Below are positions 7,974-16,425 of a DNA stretch of 64,000 nucleotides, piece after piece. The notes under the pieces are model-generated. The model searched no databases. It was not told the origin of the DNA and saw nothing but the letters and a program-made list of their open reading frames with translations. A program made the position numbers and the translations under genes. Source of the stretch: Lachnospiraceae bacterium (lineage in GTDB: Bacteria > Bacillota > Clostridia > Lachnospirales > Lachnospiraceae); NCBI GenBank assembly GCA_910574745.1, contig CAJTCE010000019.1:1203-65202 (forward strand), given 5' to 3'. The number at the start of each line of letters is the position of its first letter. Position 1 is the stretch's first letter.

Positions 7974-8025
7974 TGCGCTCTTTCCTCTTATGGGATGTAT
8001 TCTCAGTAATGATTACAAGGCAAAA

Positions 8026-8068
8026 CGCTTCGGACAGTCATTCTTTCTGCTGCCCGGAGCGCCTTTTT
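8026..8068. terminator. Bidirectional terminator
   Basis: CGCTTCGGACAG (8026-8037) pairs with CTGCCCGGAGCG (8050-8061); the two mismatches are wobble-type. CTTTTT follows on the plus strand and TTTTGCC on the minus strand. It most likely ends the GNAT/transporter/SAM-hydrolase operon on the minus strand and the remnant frame on the plus strand. Confidence 0.65.
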
Positions 8069-8115
8069 AAATCAGTTCATTATTTTGCATTACAATGACT
8101 ATTCTCTTTTTGCCG

Positions 8116-8952
8116 TTACACTTTTTCTATCACAATTTTATAAATCTTATCCTGCTTTAGATCATACTGCTTTGCAAAGCTGCCTTCATTTACGGCGATT
8201 GTTGCAAATGACGTAAGTCCGTTAAAAAGCACTTCTTTTCCCTTTTCAACATATCCAAAGGATTTTTCATAGGGAATGATTCCTTCAAACAACAATGTGG
8301 ATTCGTCAAATATTTTCACGGTTGTTTTATCTCCGACTTTAAAACCGCACTGTGCAAGGTCGGCATTTTTAATAGAGGTACCCGCGCTGCCAAAGGGATC
8401 AAACCATAATATGCTTCCTTCCACGCCATTATCTTTTTTGCAGGATGCATAGGTTTTATGCAATACGATTTCTTCCAAGGGGTATTGGGGTCCCACCTCT
8501 TCAAAAGTAATCAGCCCCGACGCAAGCTTAGCCGCACAGTAGGAAAACAGGTCCCGACCGTGAAAAACACTGATTTCCATAGTTTTGGGATAACGGTTTA
8601 CGGCCTCGTCTATTTCCCTTATTTCTTCTATACCGATCATCTGATGTAAATAAGTAAGGGTTCCGTTGTCCGGTGTTACCACATAGCTTCCGTTCTTCAG
8701 TTTTGCCACACTGGCACGCCTGTCAGTTCCGACTCCGGGGTCTACTACCGAAACAAATACAGTTCCTTCCGGCCAACACGGAACCGTATACTGAAGGCAG
8801 AAAGAAGCAGCTTCAATATCAAAAGCGGGTAATATATGTGTAATATCAAATATCTGCAGCTGGGGATCAACTATTTTGCAGATTCCATGCATACACGATA
8901 CCAGCCCCGAATCCGTTCCAAAGTCTGACTGCATTACAATAACAGGTTTCAT
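8116..8952 (-). CDS. SAM hydroxide adenosyltransferase (SAM hydrolase, DUF62 family), copy 1
   Basis: Enzyme of the fluorinase/chlorinase fold that cleaves S-adenosylmethionine with water to give adenosine and methionine. It has 278 residues. Family blocks are MQSDFGTDSG (N-terminal Asp), VVDPGVGTDRR, TPDNGTLTYL and FHGRDLF; this Asp/Arg/His pattern marks hydrolases rather than halogenases. The start at 8952 is chosen because AAGGAGG lies 6 bases before it; the ATG at 8958 would touch the ribosome site. The ribosome site begins right after the stop of copy 2, so the two genes are tightly coupled. The two proteins are clear paralogues but diverged beyond the core. Confidence 0.88.
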   Translation of the reverse strand: MKPVIVMQSDFGTDSGLVSCMHGICKIVDPQLQIFDITHILPAFDIEAASFCLQYTVPCWPEGTVFVSVVDPGVGTDRRASVAKLKNGSYVVTPDNGTLTYLHQMIGIEEIREIDEAVNRYPKTMEISVFHGRDLFSYCAAKLASGLITFEEVGPQYPLEEIVLHKTYASCKKDNGVEGSILWFDPFGSAGTSIKNADLAQCGFKVGDKTTVKIFDESTLLFEGIIPYEKSFGYVEKGKEVLFNGLTSFATIAVNEGSFAKQYDLKQDKIYKIVIEKV

Positions 8953-8963
8953 ATCCATCCTCC

Positions 8964-9815
8964 TTAGCGTTTTTCTATTTTCATCGTCCAGTCGCTTCCT
9001 GCATGTAAATCATATTTTTCCGCCATATTTTCGCAATTAAGCGCCGCCTGGATGTGCAATGATTCACTTACCATCAGCAGAGGTTTTCCTTCTTCCACAA
9101 AGCCGAAAGACTGGCAAAAAGGAACTTCTCCCTCAAATGCAGGAGCATCCTGTCCTTTCTTCCTGATTGTCACATGAACATAATCTCCATATTGAATATT
9201 TTCTTTTTCAAAAACCTCCGCCGGTATGTTGGAACAAATTAAGCCGAAATGATAATCCGCATTGGCGATCATACCTGTGATTACGGATTTTTCCACCTTA
9301 TAAGGAATCAGCTCATGGGTTACAATTTCGTTTATATCATAAGCAGGTCCAACCTCCTCAAAGGTAATGATTCCTGACGCCAGTCTGGCCCCGCAATATG
9401 CAAACAAATCTCTTCCATGGAAAATATTGCATTTCTCCGTATTTTTCAAACGGTTGATTTTTTCATCTATGACACGGACTTCCTCAATACCGATTCGTTC
9501 TTTTAAATGTGTCAGTGTGCCGTTATCGGGCGTTACCACATAACTTCCGTTTTTCAGTTTTGCCACGCTGGCGCGGCGGCTTGTCCCTACGCCCGGGTCT
9601 ACAACGGAAATAAATACGGTTCCCGCGGGCCAGAAATCCACAATATAATCCAGGGAAATGGAAGCCTGGTATGTGTCAAAATTATTGATATCATGGGAAC
9701 AATCAAATATTTTCAATTTCTTGTCCACCATCATGCAAACTCCTTGCATGGTACAGACAGCGATTCCTTTTCCGAAATCTGTCTGCATAACGACTGCTGC
9801 TTTTTTCTGCTTCAT
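8964..9815 (-). CDS. SAM hydroxide adenosyltransferase (SAM hydrolase, DUF62 family), copy 2
   Basis: 283 residues, paralogue of the next gene. Conserved blocks are MQTDFGKG, VVDPGVGTSRRASVAKL, VTPDNGTLTHL and FHGRDLFAYC. Expected products are adenosine and methionine from SAM. The start at 9815 follows AAGGAGGAATTATA; the open frame upstream has no ribosome site. The C-terminal part, the beta-barrel-like domain of the family, differs most from copy 1, so the pair may have different substrates or may pair as unlike subunits (inference). It lies 160 bases after the transporter gene in the GntR-controlled cluster. Confidence 0.88.
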   Translation of the reverse strand: MKQKKAAVVMQTDFGKGIAVCTMQGVCMMVDKKLKIFDCSHDINNFDTYQASISLDYIVDFWPAGTVFISVVDPGVGTSRRASVAKLKNGSYVVTPDNGTLTHLKERIGIEEVRVIDEKINRLKNTEKCNIFHGRDLFAYCGARLASGIITFEEVGPAYDINEIVTHELIPYKVEKSVITGMIANADYHFGLICSNIPAEVFEKENIQYGDYVHVTIRKKGQDAPAFEGEVPFCQSFGFVEEGKPLLMVSESLHIQAALNCENMAEKYDLHAGSDWTMKIEKR

Positions 9816-9975
9816 TATAATTCCTCCTTGTCCTAAAATTTCATCTATCATTACTGTCTTATTTAAATCCAGCAATTCATTTTATTTTTTAATGTGTTTA
9901 TTCCGCTTTATTATATTTAACGGTTTTGCTTCTTTATTTCACCATCTTGTCCTGTCCGCCGCCTTATTCTATGAA

Positions 9976-11391
9976 TTATTTCATGATAGAGGCAAATTTT
10001 TCCGTAGAATATTCCTCGCCGGCACGCTTTTTATCCAGTTCGACTCTAAGCAGATTCATTTCCTTATCCTTTAATGGCGTTAAAAGCATTACAAGTCCGG
10101 AACCGATCATAATAATGCCGGGCAGGATGGTAAACATCGTTCCGATCATACCCAATGCAGATTCATTCTGTACTTCCAGTTCCACATTAAATCCGCTTTT
10201 TTCTAAAAGGATACCCTGGATTGCCGCTGCTGCAGCTCCGCCTAATTTTAACAGGAAGGAATAGTATGACATGATGATTCCGTCCCGGCGGGTTCCCGTT
10301 TTAAACTCGTTGTAATCCACCACATCAAACAAGAAGTTAAATATACACAGCCAGTATGCGCAGGTTCCGAGGCCGGTAAGCGCTACGTACACACAGCCTA
10401 CGCCTATATTGGGAATGCCTGTGAATTTTGCTATAATCATTACCAGACCGCTGAAAACCATTGTCCCCACAAAAACATTGGTTTTATTGAACTTTTCTAC
10501 CAGCTTTGCGATAACAGGGCTGAACAAAATGGCTACAATGTTGCTGGTGGTAAACATCATGGAAGCCTGAGCTTCGCTTAATCCCATGTTGTAGCAGACA
10601 TAATACAACAGGCTGGAATTAAAGAGCGTCATGTAAACATTTGCCAACAGCGCACAGGCAATGATAAGCAGATACGGCTTCATTTTCATCAGACACACAA
10701 TGTCCTTAAAAAAACCGCCCACATTCATTTTTTCCTGGTTATTGCTTACTTCTTCCGCCGATTCCTTTCCTCTTGTAAACCTCCACATCAAAACAATGGA
10801 TACAACGGATATAACCGCTGCCACCGCCGCCATAATGGACCATGCGTCTCCATCTGTGAATCCTTTTTCCACCAGCTTTGCCACGCCAAAGGTAGGAACC
10901 GAGCTGGCACAGAAGAGGCCCACATAGCTTAGTACATTCCGGTATGCCTGTACCTTTACTCTTTCGCTGTCATCTTCCGTAATCACAGAACCGAAAGAAT
11001 AATATGCGATGTTAAATGCCGTATAGGACAGCCAAAACACAAATACCATTATGAGATAGTAAGCAATCTTCTGCGTCTGGGTAAGGTCCACCTTTAAAAA
11101 CATTAAGAGCATAGCCGCTCCCAACGGAATTGCCGAACCCAGCATCCAGGGCCTTCTTTTTCCGTATTTTCCCTTTGTATTATCAATCAAATATCCTACA
11201 ATAGGATCGGTAACAGCATCCCAGACAACGCCTGCAGATATGATCATGCCCGCTACAGCCGGACTGATACCGGCAATTGTCGTCATAAAAAACGAAAACA
11301 GCGCAATAACAAAATTGTAAGAGGTTGCATCTCCGATGCCTCCCACGGCGTATCCTAAAATTTCACTGACTTTTAGTTTGTTTTTATTCAT
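9976..11391 (-). CDS. GPH-family (MelB/YihO-like) sugar or glycoside:cation symporter
   Basis: 471 residues with twelve predicted membrane helices. The N-terminus (LGYAVGGIGDATSYNFV, then DAVTDPIVGYLIDNT) is the standard start of the glycoside-pentoside-hexuronide family, including the conserved DxxxDPxxG motif and the GKRRPW loop. Members import sugars, glycosides or sulfoquinovose with Na+ or H+. The substrate cannot be read from the sequence. The neighbouring SAM-cleaving enzymes make a nucleoside or ribose-containing compound thinkable. Its start overlaps the GNAT stop by 4 bases (ATGA). Confidence 0.9.
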   Translation of the reverse strand: MNKNKLKVSEILGYAVGGIGDATSYNFVIALFSFFMTTIAGISPAVAGMIISAGVVWDAVTDPIVGYLIDNTKGKYGKRRPWMLGSAIPLGAAMLLMFLKVDLTQTQKIAYYLIMVFVFWLSYTAFNIAYYSFGSVITEDDSERVKVQAYRNVLSYVGLFCASSVPTFGVAKLVEKGFTDGDAWSIMAAVAAVISVVSIVLMWRFTRGKESAEEVSNNQEKMNVGGFFKDIVCLMKMKPYLLIIACALLANVYMTLFNSSLLYYVCYNMGLSEAQASMMFTTSNIVAILFSPVIAKLVEKFNKTNVFVGTMVFSGLVMIIAKFTGIPNIGVGCVYVALTGLGTCAYWLCIFNFLFDVVDYNEFKTGTRRDGIIMSYYSFLLKLGGAAAAAIQGILLEKSGFNVELEVQNESALGMIGTMFTILPGIIMIGSGLVMLLTPLKDKEMNLLRVELDKKRAGEEYSTEKFASIMK

Positions 11392-12182
11392 CTGTTATCT
11401 CCTTTCATTTGAATTGTTCCCCATTTTCCGTATTTTTCAAAGCCCATTCTTCGAAAAATGGTATATTCTTGTTCTTCCGGAGCAAACACACATGGTATTC
11501 TGTTCTGCTTGTGTATTTCGTTACATATCATCTGCACAACAGCCATTGCATACCCTTTCCCGCGTTCGCCGGGCACAACGCAGATTCCTCCCAAAAAACA
11601 GGTTTCATCTGTGGATACGGCACTATTTCCGTGTGCCACTAATTTTCCGTCTTTTTCCAGCAGAACATGAATGCCCTCTCCCTTTTCTATCCGGTTTTCA
11701 ATCATTTCCTTTTTGGCGTATATTTCTCTAAATTCGGGAAAGCTCATTAAAAAGTCATAAATGACATCCACATCACGCATCCCGGCTATCCGTATTCCCG
11801 GCAAATTGCCGCTAAAGTGCTTTACGAATTTTTTTTGCGCATATAAATTATTAGCCTTCATGCTGTCTGATAATCCCAAATAATTTGCAACCTTTTTCAC
11901 GACTTCCAGTTCGCCCATTATATTCGTAATTTCCGGCAAAATATATTTGCTGATTTCTTCCGGTTCAATACTGCCCCTAACCCTTGAAAATATCAGGTTA
12001 TTATAATATTCCAGAAAAACGCCTTCACAAAAATTCTCATTCTCCATCATATAGATTGTCTGATAGGGCTTATCAAATCTGTATCGCTCAATATCGGCAA
12101 TGATATATGTATGAAGCATGGAATCCCTTTTTAAAAACCGGAGCAATATTTCTTCATCTTTGTCATTACATATCCGAATCAT
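11388..12182 (-). CDS. GNAT-family N-acetyltransferase
   Basis: 264 residues. The C-terminal third carries the acetyl-CoA binding signature (GGICVVPGERGKGYAMAVV, the R/Q-x-x-G-x-G/A loop) and ends with the usual FRRMGFEKYGKW segment. The N-terminal half is another GNAT-like fold seen in the two-domain FR47 type. It acetylates an unknown small molecule or protein. It is the first gene of the operon driven by the promoter at 12253-12281, in front of the GPH transporter and the SAM hydrolases. Confidence 0.8.
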   Translation of the reverse strand: MIRICNDKDEEILLRFLKRDSMLHTYIIADIERYRFDKPYQTIYMMENENFCEGVFLEYYNNLIFSRVRGSIEPEEISKYILPEITNIMGELEVVKKVANYLGLSDSMKANNLYAQKKFVKHFSGNLPGIRIAGMRDVDVIYDFLMSFPEFREIYAKKEMIENRIEKGEGIHVLLEKDGKLVAHGNSAVSTDETCFLGGICVVPGERGKGYAMAVVQMICNEIHKQNRIPCVFAPEEQEYTIFRRMGFEKYGKWGTIQMKGDNR

Positions 12183-12227
12183 CCGCCTTCTCCCTGCTTC
12201 TCCTTTCTATTTATTTTCCGTTCTACT

Positions 12228-12247
12228 TGTTCAACATGTTCAACATG
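12228..12247. promoter_or_regulatory. Probable GntR operator 1 (tandem TGTTCAACA with palindrome)
   Basis: TGTTCAACA occurs twice head to tail (12228-12236 and 12237-12245), and CATGTT-C-AACATG (12235-12247) is a perfect palindrome. It lies just downstream of the minus-strand -10, where a bound repressor would block the GNAT/transporter operon. A related site, AACTTG...CAAGTT, is found at 12385-12401. Confidence 0.65.
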
Positions 12248-12252
12248 ATTAA

Positions 12253-12281
12253 AGTCTAACATAGTCCGCTCTTCTTGTCAA
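12253..12281 (-). promoter_or_regulatory. SigA-type promoter of the GNAT/GPH/SAM-hydrolase operon
   Basis: On the minus strand TTGACA (12276-12281) and TAGACT (12253-12258) are 17 bases apart. The -35 coincides, one base off, with the -35 of the divergent gntR promoter, so the two promoters must compete for RNA polymerase. Confidence 0.75.
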
Positions 12282-12303
12282 TATCTGATTATTATGATAC
12301 AAT
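12275..12303 (+). promoter_or_regulatory. SigA-type promoter of gntR
   Basis: TTGTCA (12275-12280) and TACAAT (12298-12303) are 17 bases apart. A perfect palindrome GCATTAATGC follows at 12306-12315. The gntR start is 115 bases downstream. Confidence 0.75.
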
Positions 12304-12384
12304 GTGCATTAATGCAAATAGTATTTTTACAATATCCGCCACTGCAAAAGGACGACTGCAGACACTTGTGCCTGTGATATCATC

Positions 12385-12401
12385 AACTTGTTCATCAAGT
12401 T
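12385..12401 (+). promoter_or_regulatory. Probable GntR operator 2 in the gntR leader
   Basis: AACTTG-TTCAT-CAAGTT is a 6-bp inverted repeat with a 5-base centre that shares ACTTGTTCA with operator 1 (12225-12233). It ends just before the ribosome site of gntR, a position suited to autoregulation. Confidence 0.55.
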
Positions 12402-12417
12402 TAAAGGAGATGTTTTA

Positions 12418-13161
12418 TTGAATACAAAATTACACCCGGAAAACATACCTGCTTATATCGGGGTATACAATTCTCTATATAAAGACATTACCGACGGCAT
12501 TTATCTTCCAAATGAAACACTTCCCGGAGAAACCGCCCTTTCACAAAAATACGGCGTCAGCCGCAATACTTTAAGGCAGGCTCTTGCCATTCTCCACGAG
12601 GACGGCATGATCATTAAATCCCAGGGAAAGGGTACGCTGATAGCGCCCAGCGTCAAGCATTCTTCAAAGGAACAAATCATCCACCCTCTTCTTTCCATGA
12701 ATAAGCTCCCTATTACGGAAACTGCCATAACCTACAATTACGGAGCTCCAACGGATATTGCAAGAGACCGTTTATCTTTAGGAGCCAGCGACCTGGTTTT
12801 GGCATGCAATTGTGTTTTTCAATCGGAGAAGACTGTTTTAGGGTATTCATTTACCCAGATTCCGGCTATGTTTTTCGATGAATTGAAGTTAAATACGTCA
12901 GATACGGGGTCTATTAAAGAATTGATCTTAGAAACGTTGTTTCACTATTCCAAAAAGATGGACATGAATATCAAGCTGATTCATGCAAATGCCATGGAAA
13001 TCGAATTTTTAAAGATTCCTTTAGACACTCCTCTAATTTTGATCGAGGCTTTACATCTGGATAAAACGGAGCGTCCTTTTGCAAGAAATAAATTTTATTT
13101 TATTCCGGAGTATTATCATTTAAATTTTGTGATCAGCAATCAGAACATCGGTCCAAAATAA
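12418..13161 (+). CDS. GntR-family regulator, HutC/UTRA subfamily
   Basis: 247 residues. An N-terminal winged helix (YNSLYKDITDGIYLPNETL, then LSQKYGVSRNTLRQAL and IIKSQGKGTLIA) is followed by a UTRA-type ligand-binding domain (about residues 85-245), which senses sugar phosphates, amino-acid derivatives or similar small molecules. The start is taken as TTG at 12418, since AAAGGAG lies 8 bases upstream; an upstream in-frame TTG (12388) lacks a ribosome site. It faces the GNAT/GPH/SAM-hydrolase operon with overlapping -35 boxes and likely controls it. Confidence 0.85.
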   Translation: MNTKLHPENIPAYIGVYNSLYKDITDGIYLPNETLPGETALSQKYGVSRNTLRQALAILHEDGMIIKSQGKGTLIAPSVKHSSKEQIIHPLLSMNKLPITETAITYNYGAPTDIARDRLSLGASDLVLACNCVFQSEKTVLGYSFTQIPAMFFDELKLNTSDTGSIKELILETLFHYSKKMDMNIKLIHANAMEIEFLKIPLDTPLILIEALHLDKTERPFARNKFYFIPEYYHLNFVISNQNIGPK

Positions 13162-13163
13162 AA

Positions 13164-13196
13164 ATATGCAGACGGGTCAAGTAACCGTCTGCATAT
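13164..13196. terminator. Shared terminator between gntR and deoB
   Basis: ATATGCAGACGG (13164-13175) pairs perfectly with CCGTCTGCATAT (13185-13196). On the minus strand it is followed by TTTTTATTTT and on the plus strand by a weaker GTTCTATTT. It ends both convergent genes, most strongly deoB. Confidence 0.8.
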
Positions 13197-13203
13197 GTTC
13201 TAT

Positions 13204-14382
13204 TTACACCAGCTTTTCCAATATGGACTCTCCAATCAGGCTGTCCGGCAAATCCACGGCAAAGTTCTTTGCAACGGTTGCCCCGATAACTCCAAAGGTA
13301 TCCGAATCTTCCAGCTTTGCCTGACCGGACATGGACTTTGCATACATTAGTAAGGGAACTGTCTCTCTTGTATGGTCCGTTCCCGTATGGGTGGGGTCAT
13401 TTCCATGGTCAGCGGTCAGCATGACAAGGTCATCCTCTCCCAAAACTGAAAGGAGCTCTCCCAGCTTCACATCAAATGCTTCTATTTCTTTGCCATAGCC
13501 TACAGGATCTCTCCTATGTCCCCACAAAGCGTCAAAATCAACCAGATTTGTGAACACAAGACCTTCTTTTAATTCCTTCGCTTTTTGGATGGTCTGCTCC
13601 ATTCCGTGAACGCTGCTTTTGGAATGCTCGCTTTCCGTAATTCCCTGACCTGCAAAAATATCTTCTATTTTGCCGATTCCCACTACCGGAATCCCGCTTT
13701 CTTTCAGGAAATCCAAAACCGTTTTCTCCTCCGGGGCAAGGGCATAATCTCTTCTGTTAGGAGTGCGGCGAAATTCTCCTTTTTTCAGCCCTGTATAGGG
13801 GCGTGCAATGACCCGTCCCACTCTCCACTCTTCCTTCATGGTCAGTTCTCTTGCGATTTCACAATAACGGTAAAGAGTTTCCACTCCCATGGTTTCTTCA
13901 TTTCCGCAAATCTGCAATACGGAATCTGCGGACGTATACACAATCAATTCCCCGTTCTGTATTTCCCGCTCCGCAAGCTCTTCCAGTATTTCCGTTCCGC
14001 TGGCAGCCTTATTTCCTATGATTTTCCTTTGGCATCTTTCTTCCAGTTCCTTGATCAATTCATCGGGAAATCCCGTTTCCGTAAATGTACGGAAAGGTTT
14101 TGTTGTCAGAATACCCATCATTTCCCAATGACCGGTCATTGTGTCTTTTCCGGTACTGGCCTCTTTTAAGCGCATCCTATAACCGAGGGTTTCTTCGTCC
14201 TCTGTCACACGGCACAGGTTTCCCATTCCCAGTTTCCGTAAATTGGGAATCGTAAGGCCCTGCATCCGTTCCCAGATATGAACAAATGTATTTGTTCCTT
14301 CGTCTCCATATTCTGCCGCATCCGGCATGGCCCCGATTCCAAGGGAATCCAGCACAATCAAAAATATTCTTTTATACCGCAT
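13204..14382 (-). CDS. deoB: Phosphopentomutase
   Basis: Converts ribose-1-phosphate or deoxyribose-1-phosphate to the 5-phosphate, linking nucleoside breakdown to the pentose phosphate pathway. It has 392 residues, normal for the alkaline-phosphatase-type family. Metal-site segments are visible: [16 protein letters not shown] (N-terminal Asp), the [14 protein letters not shown] block with the catalytic Thr, and [21 protein letters not shown] near the C-terminus. It follows deoD by 17 bases, so phosphorolysis products pass straight to this enzyme. AAAAGGAGG precedes the ATG. Confidence 0.95.
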   Translation of the reverse strand: MRYKRIFLIVLDSLGIGAMPDAAEYGDEGTNTFVHIWERMQGLTIPNLRKLGMGNLCRVTEDEETLGYRMRLKEASTGKDTMTGHWEMMGILTTKPFRTFTETGFPDELIKELEERCQRKIIGNKAASGTEILEELAEREIQNGELIVYTSADSVLQICGNEETMGVETLYRYCEIARELTMKEEWRVGRVIARPYTGLKKGEFRRTPNRRDYALAPEEKTVLDFLKESGIPVVGIGKIEDIFAGQGITESEHSKSSVHGMEQTIQKAKELKEGLVFTNLVDFDALWGHRRDPVGYGKEIEAFDVKLGELLSVLGEDDLVMLTADHGNDPTHTGTDHTRETVPLLMYAKSMSGQAKLEDSDTFGVIGATVAKNFAVDLPDSLIGESILEKLV

Positions 14383-14399
14383 ATACCATTCCTCCTTTT

Positions 14400-15113
14400 T
14401 TATTTAACCGCCGATTCTAAAGCCAATATGATCATTTTTTCAAAGGATAGCTGCCGTTCCTTCGCGGTAGCCTTTTCTTCTGTTTCAAAGGAATCGGATA
14501 CAGTCAAAATACATGCCGCTTGTTTTCCCAATACATTTGCATTGTGGAATAAAGCAAAGCTTTCCATCTCTACACACTGGCAGCCGTAGATATCCCTGAT
14601 TTTTCTATAATTATCCACTCCCGGCTCCTGATAAAAAGCGTCTGTTGAATGAATGCATGCCCGGACAACGGGAATTTCCAGCATTTCACTCATTTTTTTA
14701 ATTGTATCATTTAACCGCTTTTCCGGAAACAGAAACTTTCCCTCAAACCCGCTTTGCGTTTTTGCATATGCGGACTGGCTCCATACTTTTTCTGCCAGAA
14801 CAATATCAAACAGCTTCAACGACTGCGTATAGCTCCCTGCGCTTCCAATCCGTATAATCTTATCCACATCATATTCCTTATACAATTCATAGGAATAGAT
14901 ACCCATACTGGGCATCCCCATCCCGCTTGCCATTACCGTAAGCTCTTTTCCCTTATAAGTTCCCGTATAGGCATACATATTTCTTACCTGATTTACAAGC
15001 TTAAAATTTTCAAGCCAGTTATTTGCTATAAATTTGGCCCGTAACGGATCCCCCGGCATTAATACGGTTTTTGCGATTTCCCCCTGTTTTGCTTCGTTAT
15101 GTGGTGTCGGCAT
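14400..15113 (-). CDS. deoD: Purine-nucleoside phosphorylase, DeoD type
   Basis: Cleaves purine nucleosides (including adenosine in the DeoD hexameric type) with phosphate to base and (deoxy)ribose-1-phosphate. 237 residues. Phosphate-site residues sit in [31 protein letters not shown] and [10 protein letters not shown] are the family core; VEMESFALF and the VSDSF segment complete the active site. The final block reads [16 protein letters not shown]. It is the first gene of the deoD-deoB unit, divergent from a Crp-family regulator. Confidence 0.95.
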   Translation of the reverse strand: MPTPHNEAKQGEIAKTVLMPGDPLRAKFIANNWLENFKLVNQVRNMYAYTGTYKGKELTVMASGMGMPSMGIYSYELYKEYDVDKIIRIGSAGSYTQSLKLFDIVLAEKVWSQSAYAKTQSGFEGKFLFPEKRLNDTIKKMSEMLEIPVVRACIHSTDAFYQEPGVDNYRKIRDIYGCQCVEMESFALFHNANVLGKQAACILTVSDSFETEEKATAKERQLSFEKMIILALESAVK

Positions 15114-15143
15114 TTTCTCCTCCTTATTGTTGCAATTTACCAG

Positions 15144-15172
15144 TTGTCAATTCCATATTTTTAGGATATGAT
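15144..15172 (+). promoter_or_regulatory. SigA-type promoter of the Crp-family gene
   Basis: TTGTCA (15144-15149) and TATGAT (15167-15172) are 17 bases apart, about 48 bases before the start at 15220. A near-perfect 14-base palindrome (ATGCCATTTGTCAT, 15191-15204) follows and could be a site for this regulator. The deoD ribosome site and probable promoter occupy the same 106-base gap. Confidence 0.65.
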
Positions 15173-15219
15173 AGGTCAAACAAAAATAAAATGCCATTTG
15201 TCATGTTTTGAGGTAGTTT

Positions 15220-15936
15220 ATGAAAATAAAAGACTGTTTAACTTATTGTTCCTCACAGGAAGTATCGCATAAGATTGTGGACTTTTTTAAGCAATGCCCC
15301 GCCCGGGTGCAGGATTGTCTGAACATGAACCGGATTTCAAAAGGAAAAATATTGATCCACTGCAATACGCCCCCGCATACCGTTTATTTTTTGTTAAAGG
15401 GAAGACTACAGATTTTTGACGAGGATGCCACGGAATTTCCTCTTTGCCTTTTTGAGGCTTCTCCTTTTGAAATTGTAGGAGATTATGAAATGTTTTCCAA
15501 GGGAGAATACAGTATTTCAACGGTTATAGCATGTACGGACTGTATCTGCCTCTCTCTGCCTGCAGGCATTTACCGCACATGGATCAGCTCGGATGCCCAT
15601 GCCCTTTTTCTCCGTACCCAGATGCTTATGAAGCAGCTTTCCAAACAGGTTAGTTTTGAGCGCCGTTTTCTATACATGGATTATGAAACCCGCTGCCTTC
15701 ATCTTCTGCTTACGGAATGTCGCTGCCATAAAGCCGTAAACGGACAAATCCGTCTTCCCGTAAAGCGGGAGGAATTAGCAGCAAAGGCAGGCTGTTCCCT
15801 TCGGACAATAAACCGTATTATTGAAAATCTGAAAAACCGGGGCCTGATAAATCTCTGCCAGGGAAAAATCCAGATCAGCCGCAGCCAGCAGGAAAACCTG
15901 CTTTCTATGGCGTCCTCGTCTCCGCCAGCTTATTGA
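15220..15936 (+). CDS. Crp/Fnr-family transcriptional regulator
   Basis: 238 residues. The N-terminal half is a cyclic-nucleotide-type beta-barrel (KGKILIHCNTPPHTVYFLLKG, then FEIVGDYEMF); the C-terminal half is a Crp winged helix (LPVKREELAAKAGCSLRTINRII). Three cysteines near the N-terminus (Cys7, Cys10, Cys26) are not in the classic FNR cluster pattern. It is divergent from deoD-deoB and may activate it in response to an unknown ligand (inference). The last 32 bases overlap the convergent gene at 15905. Confidence 0.85.
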   Translation: MKIKDCLTYCSSQEVSHKIVDFFKQCPARVQDCLNMNRISKGKILIHCNTPPHTVYFLLKGRLQIFDEDATEFPLCLFEASPFEIVGDYEMFSKGEYSISTVIACTDCICLSLPAGIYRTWISSDAHALFLRTQMLMKQLSKQVSFERRFLYMDYETRCLHLLLTECRCHKAVNGQIRLPVKREELAAKAGCSLRTINRIIENLKNRGLINLCQGKIQISRSQQENLLSMASSSPPAY

Positions 15937-16414
15937 CAGTATTTTGACCGGCAAATAAGAGCTTGTACTGTAAAAAAGGGGTAAGGGCACTTTTTAGCTG
16001 CTCTCTGTTTTCAATGCAATAAGCAAAATCACTGAGCACCAGAATCAGTTTGCTCCTGGCATGAAACCGTTTCAGATACTCGCAGAGAATTTCAACCTTT
16101 TTCGCCTCTCCGGTTTGCTCATAATTTTCCAAAAACCGCCTTAATTGTATCATTGCCAGGGGGCAGGCTTCATTTTGTATCACGTCATCCTTTTTCCAAT
16201 GAACCAGATTACACCGCACATTGGCAAAGATGCGGCTATGGGCCTTTAAAGCCCCTGCCACATCGCCTGCCAACGTTCCTATTTCCTCTTTATCCATATG
16301 GTAATCCAATACAAGAGTCATTTCCTTCAATTCATGAGTCGGATTACCGGGTGCATGAAGCACTCTTTCCACCCCGTTTATAAGCTGCATTCTCATAACC
16401 GGCGAAAGCGCCAT
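15905..16414 (-). CDS. Conserved-looking protein of unknown function (169 aa)
   Basis: 169 residues with no recognised domain, signal peptide or membrane helix. The C-terminal part (KLILVLSDFAYCI, then LLFAGQNTVNKL) has a strand-loop-helix look and could be part of a Rossmann or vWA-like fold, but the sequence alone does not decide. It starts 11 bases after the tyrS stop and should be co-transcribed with tyrS, hence under T-box control. It overlaps the 3' end of the convergent Crp-family gene by 32 bases. Confidence 0.6.
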   Translation of the reverse strand: MALSPVMRMQLINGVERVLHAPGNPTHELKEMTLVLDYHMDKEEIGTLAGDVAGALKAHSRIFANVRCNLVHWKKDDVIQNEACPLAMIQLRRFLENYEQTGEAKKVEILCEYLKRFHARSKLILVLSDFAYCIENREQLKSALTPFLQYKLLFAGQNTVNKLAETRTP

Positions 16415-16425
16415 AAAATCACTTC

